A stretch of 50,501 nt of DNA from a virus, in the IMG/VR virus record IMGVR_UViG_3300031215_000021, positions 1 through 50,501 of that record. One strand, given 5' to 3'. Below the pieces are notes generated by a model. It saw only the letters and a program-made list of their open reading frames with translations. It had not been told where the DNA came from and did not search any database. This document shows positions 49,967-50,501 of the stretch, piece by piece. Made by a program: the position numbers and the translations under genes. The first letter of the stretch is position 1, and the number at the start of each line of letters is the position of its first letter.

Positions 49967-50479
49967 TTACTCGATGTCATCCATCAAGTCGTCATAGTCA
50001 ATGTCCGAAGACACATCGCTAACCACTGCCTCGTCTTCACCGTAATGCTGCTTGATTTCCTCAATAGAGAGGTCACGGCAAATGGAGAGAGAAGCTTCCT
50101 GATCACGCACACGGTCCAAGACCATTTGCTTGATTTCATCTTTTCGCTGCCAGAGGGCCACACCATTGCACGCCGTGAAGGAGAGCTTCTGATACTGGTC
50201 ATCAGTGCAAGTTACTTTGATGTCATGCTGAGTGAGGGGAAACTCCTCGTGGATGGTCGCCAGCAAGCGGTACTTATCTTCCCCGAACTGCCATTCCAGA
50301 ATCTCGAAATCGAGTTGGGGCTTGCCGTTTGCGTCCTTCAAAAGCGAACCATTGCGGTCGGTCTTGTATTTCAAGACGAAGGTACCAATCCGACGCTTTG
50401 GGGCACCGAATTTAGCCGTGGTATACTCACCTTTGGAGGCGATGTAACCAAGGCCCTGTGCATAGTGGTAGTTAGCCAT
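49967..50479 (-). CDS. Possible ssDNA-binding protein, acidic C-terminus
   Basis: A 170-aa protein. A beta-rich first half (RRIGTFVLKYKTDRNGSLLK, then DFEILEWQFGEDKYRLLATI) leads to a helical part (LWQRKDEIKQMVLDRVRD) and an acidic end (SSDIDYDDLMDDIE). The acidic tail and the place ahead of ruvC-recA suggest an SSB-type recombination accessory protein, but no OB-fold motif can be proven by eye. The gene ends just before a strong terminator, so it may be expressed as a separate, abundant transcript. Confidence 0.55.
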   Translation of the reverse strand: MANYHYAQGLGYIASKGEYTTAKFGAPKRRIGTFVLKYKTDRNGSLLKDANGKPQLDFEILEWQFGEDKYRLLATIHEEFPLTQHDIKVTCTDDQYQKLSFTACNGVALWQRKDEIKQMVLDRVRDQEASLSICRDLSIEEIKQHYGEDEAVVSDVSSDIDYDDLMDDIE

Positions 50480-50501
50480 CTTGAACTTCGGCGTAGCGCC
50501 T

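Noticed and set aside
1-50501. tRNA or rRNA genes and an integrase
   Set aside because: I looked in the intergenic stretches and saw no cloverleaf-like sequence, and no protein shows tyrosine or serine recombinase motifs. No dedicated search was possible, so only the absence of obvious cases is claimed.

Overview
The window is part of the genome of a large tailed double-stranded DNA phage with a virion-structure block and a replication/recombination block. Every gene I can support is on the minus strand, so transcription runs from position 50501 towards position 1. Genes are packed tightly. Many junctions are ATGA, GTGA or TGATG stop/start overlaps, and most starts have a clear GGAGG-like ribosome binding site. 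I found no integrase, no rRNA or tRNA gene and no CRISPR array. The host cannot be inferred. The bacterial-type beta clamp, DnaX, NusG-like factor, RecA and RuvC point to a phage with its own bacterial-like replisome rather than a T4-type one.

Right part (about 36.4-50.5 kb), read first. A possible ssDNA-binding protein ends at a strong terminator. RuvC, RecA with a doubled C-terminal domain, the N-terminal half of an SbcC/Rad50 ATPase ending at its zinc hook, SbcD/Mre11, a PD-(D/E)XK nuclease with four cysteines, two small proteins, the DNA polymerase III beta clamp, the C-terminal half of SbcC/Rad50, two unknowns, a DnaG-type primase core, an inactive metallopeptidase-like protein, DnaX, a NusG-like protein, a flap 5'-3' exonuclease and a sigma-region-4-like protein follow. 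This is one repair, replication and transcription-control operon.

Middle (about 18.8-36.3 kb). Four genes of unknown function, including one of 657 aa, lead into a probable small terminase, the large terminase, two small proteins, the portal, a 680-aa low-complexity protein, several unknowns, a likely prohead protease, an acidic scaffold-like protein, a head-decoration-like protein and the major capsid protein. A rho-independent terminator closes this unit.

Next (about 15.4-18.6 kb) is an accessory patch: a 645-aa LAGLIDADG endonuclease/DNA methyltransferase fusion, two small genes broken by single-nucleotide frameshifts and two small unknowns. The left part (1-15.3 kb) holds a Dps-like ferritin, head/neck/tail-type structural proteins, small zinc-binding proteins, a third frameshifted gene and a CCA-adding/poly(A) polymerase.

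Three signals stand out. First, a recurrent N-terminal peptide of about 30 residues (LI[KR]L[AG]xxxPELRxx[LI]xP) heads seven otherwise unrelated proteins, and a second short motif ([RK]VAxxYLxK) heads others. These look like modular sorting or packaging tags. Second, a repeated intergenic element (minus strand, GGTAATCnnTTT) lies 40-75 bp upstream of gene starts and may be a phage-specific promoter. Third, the phage has an SbcC split at the zinc hook and a RecA with two C-terminal domains.
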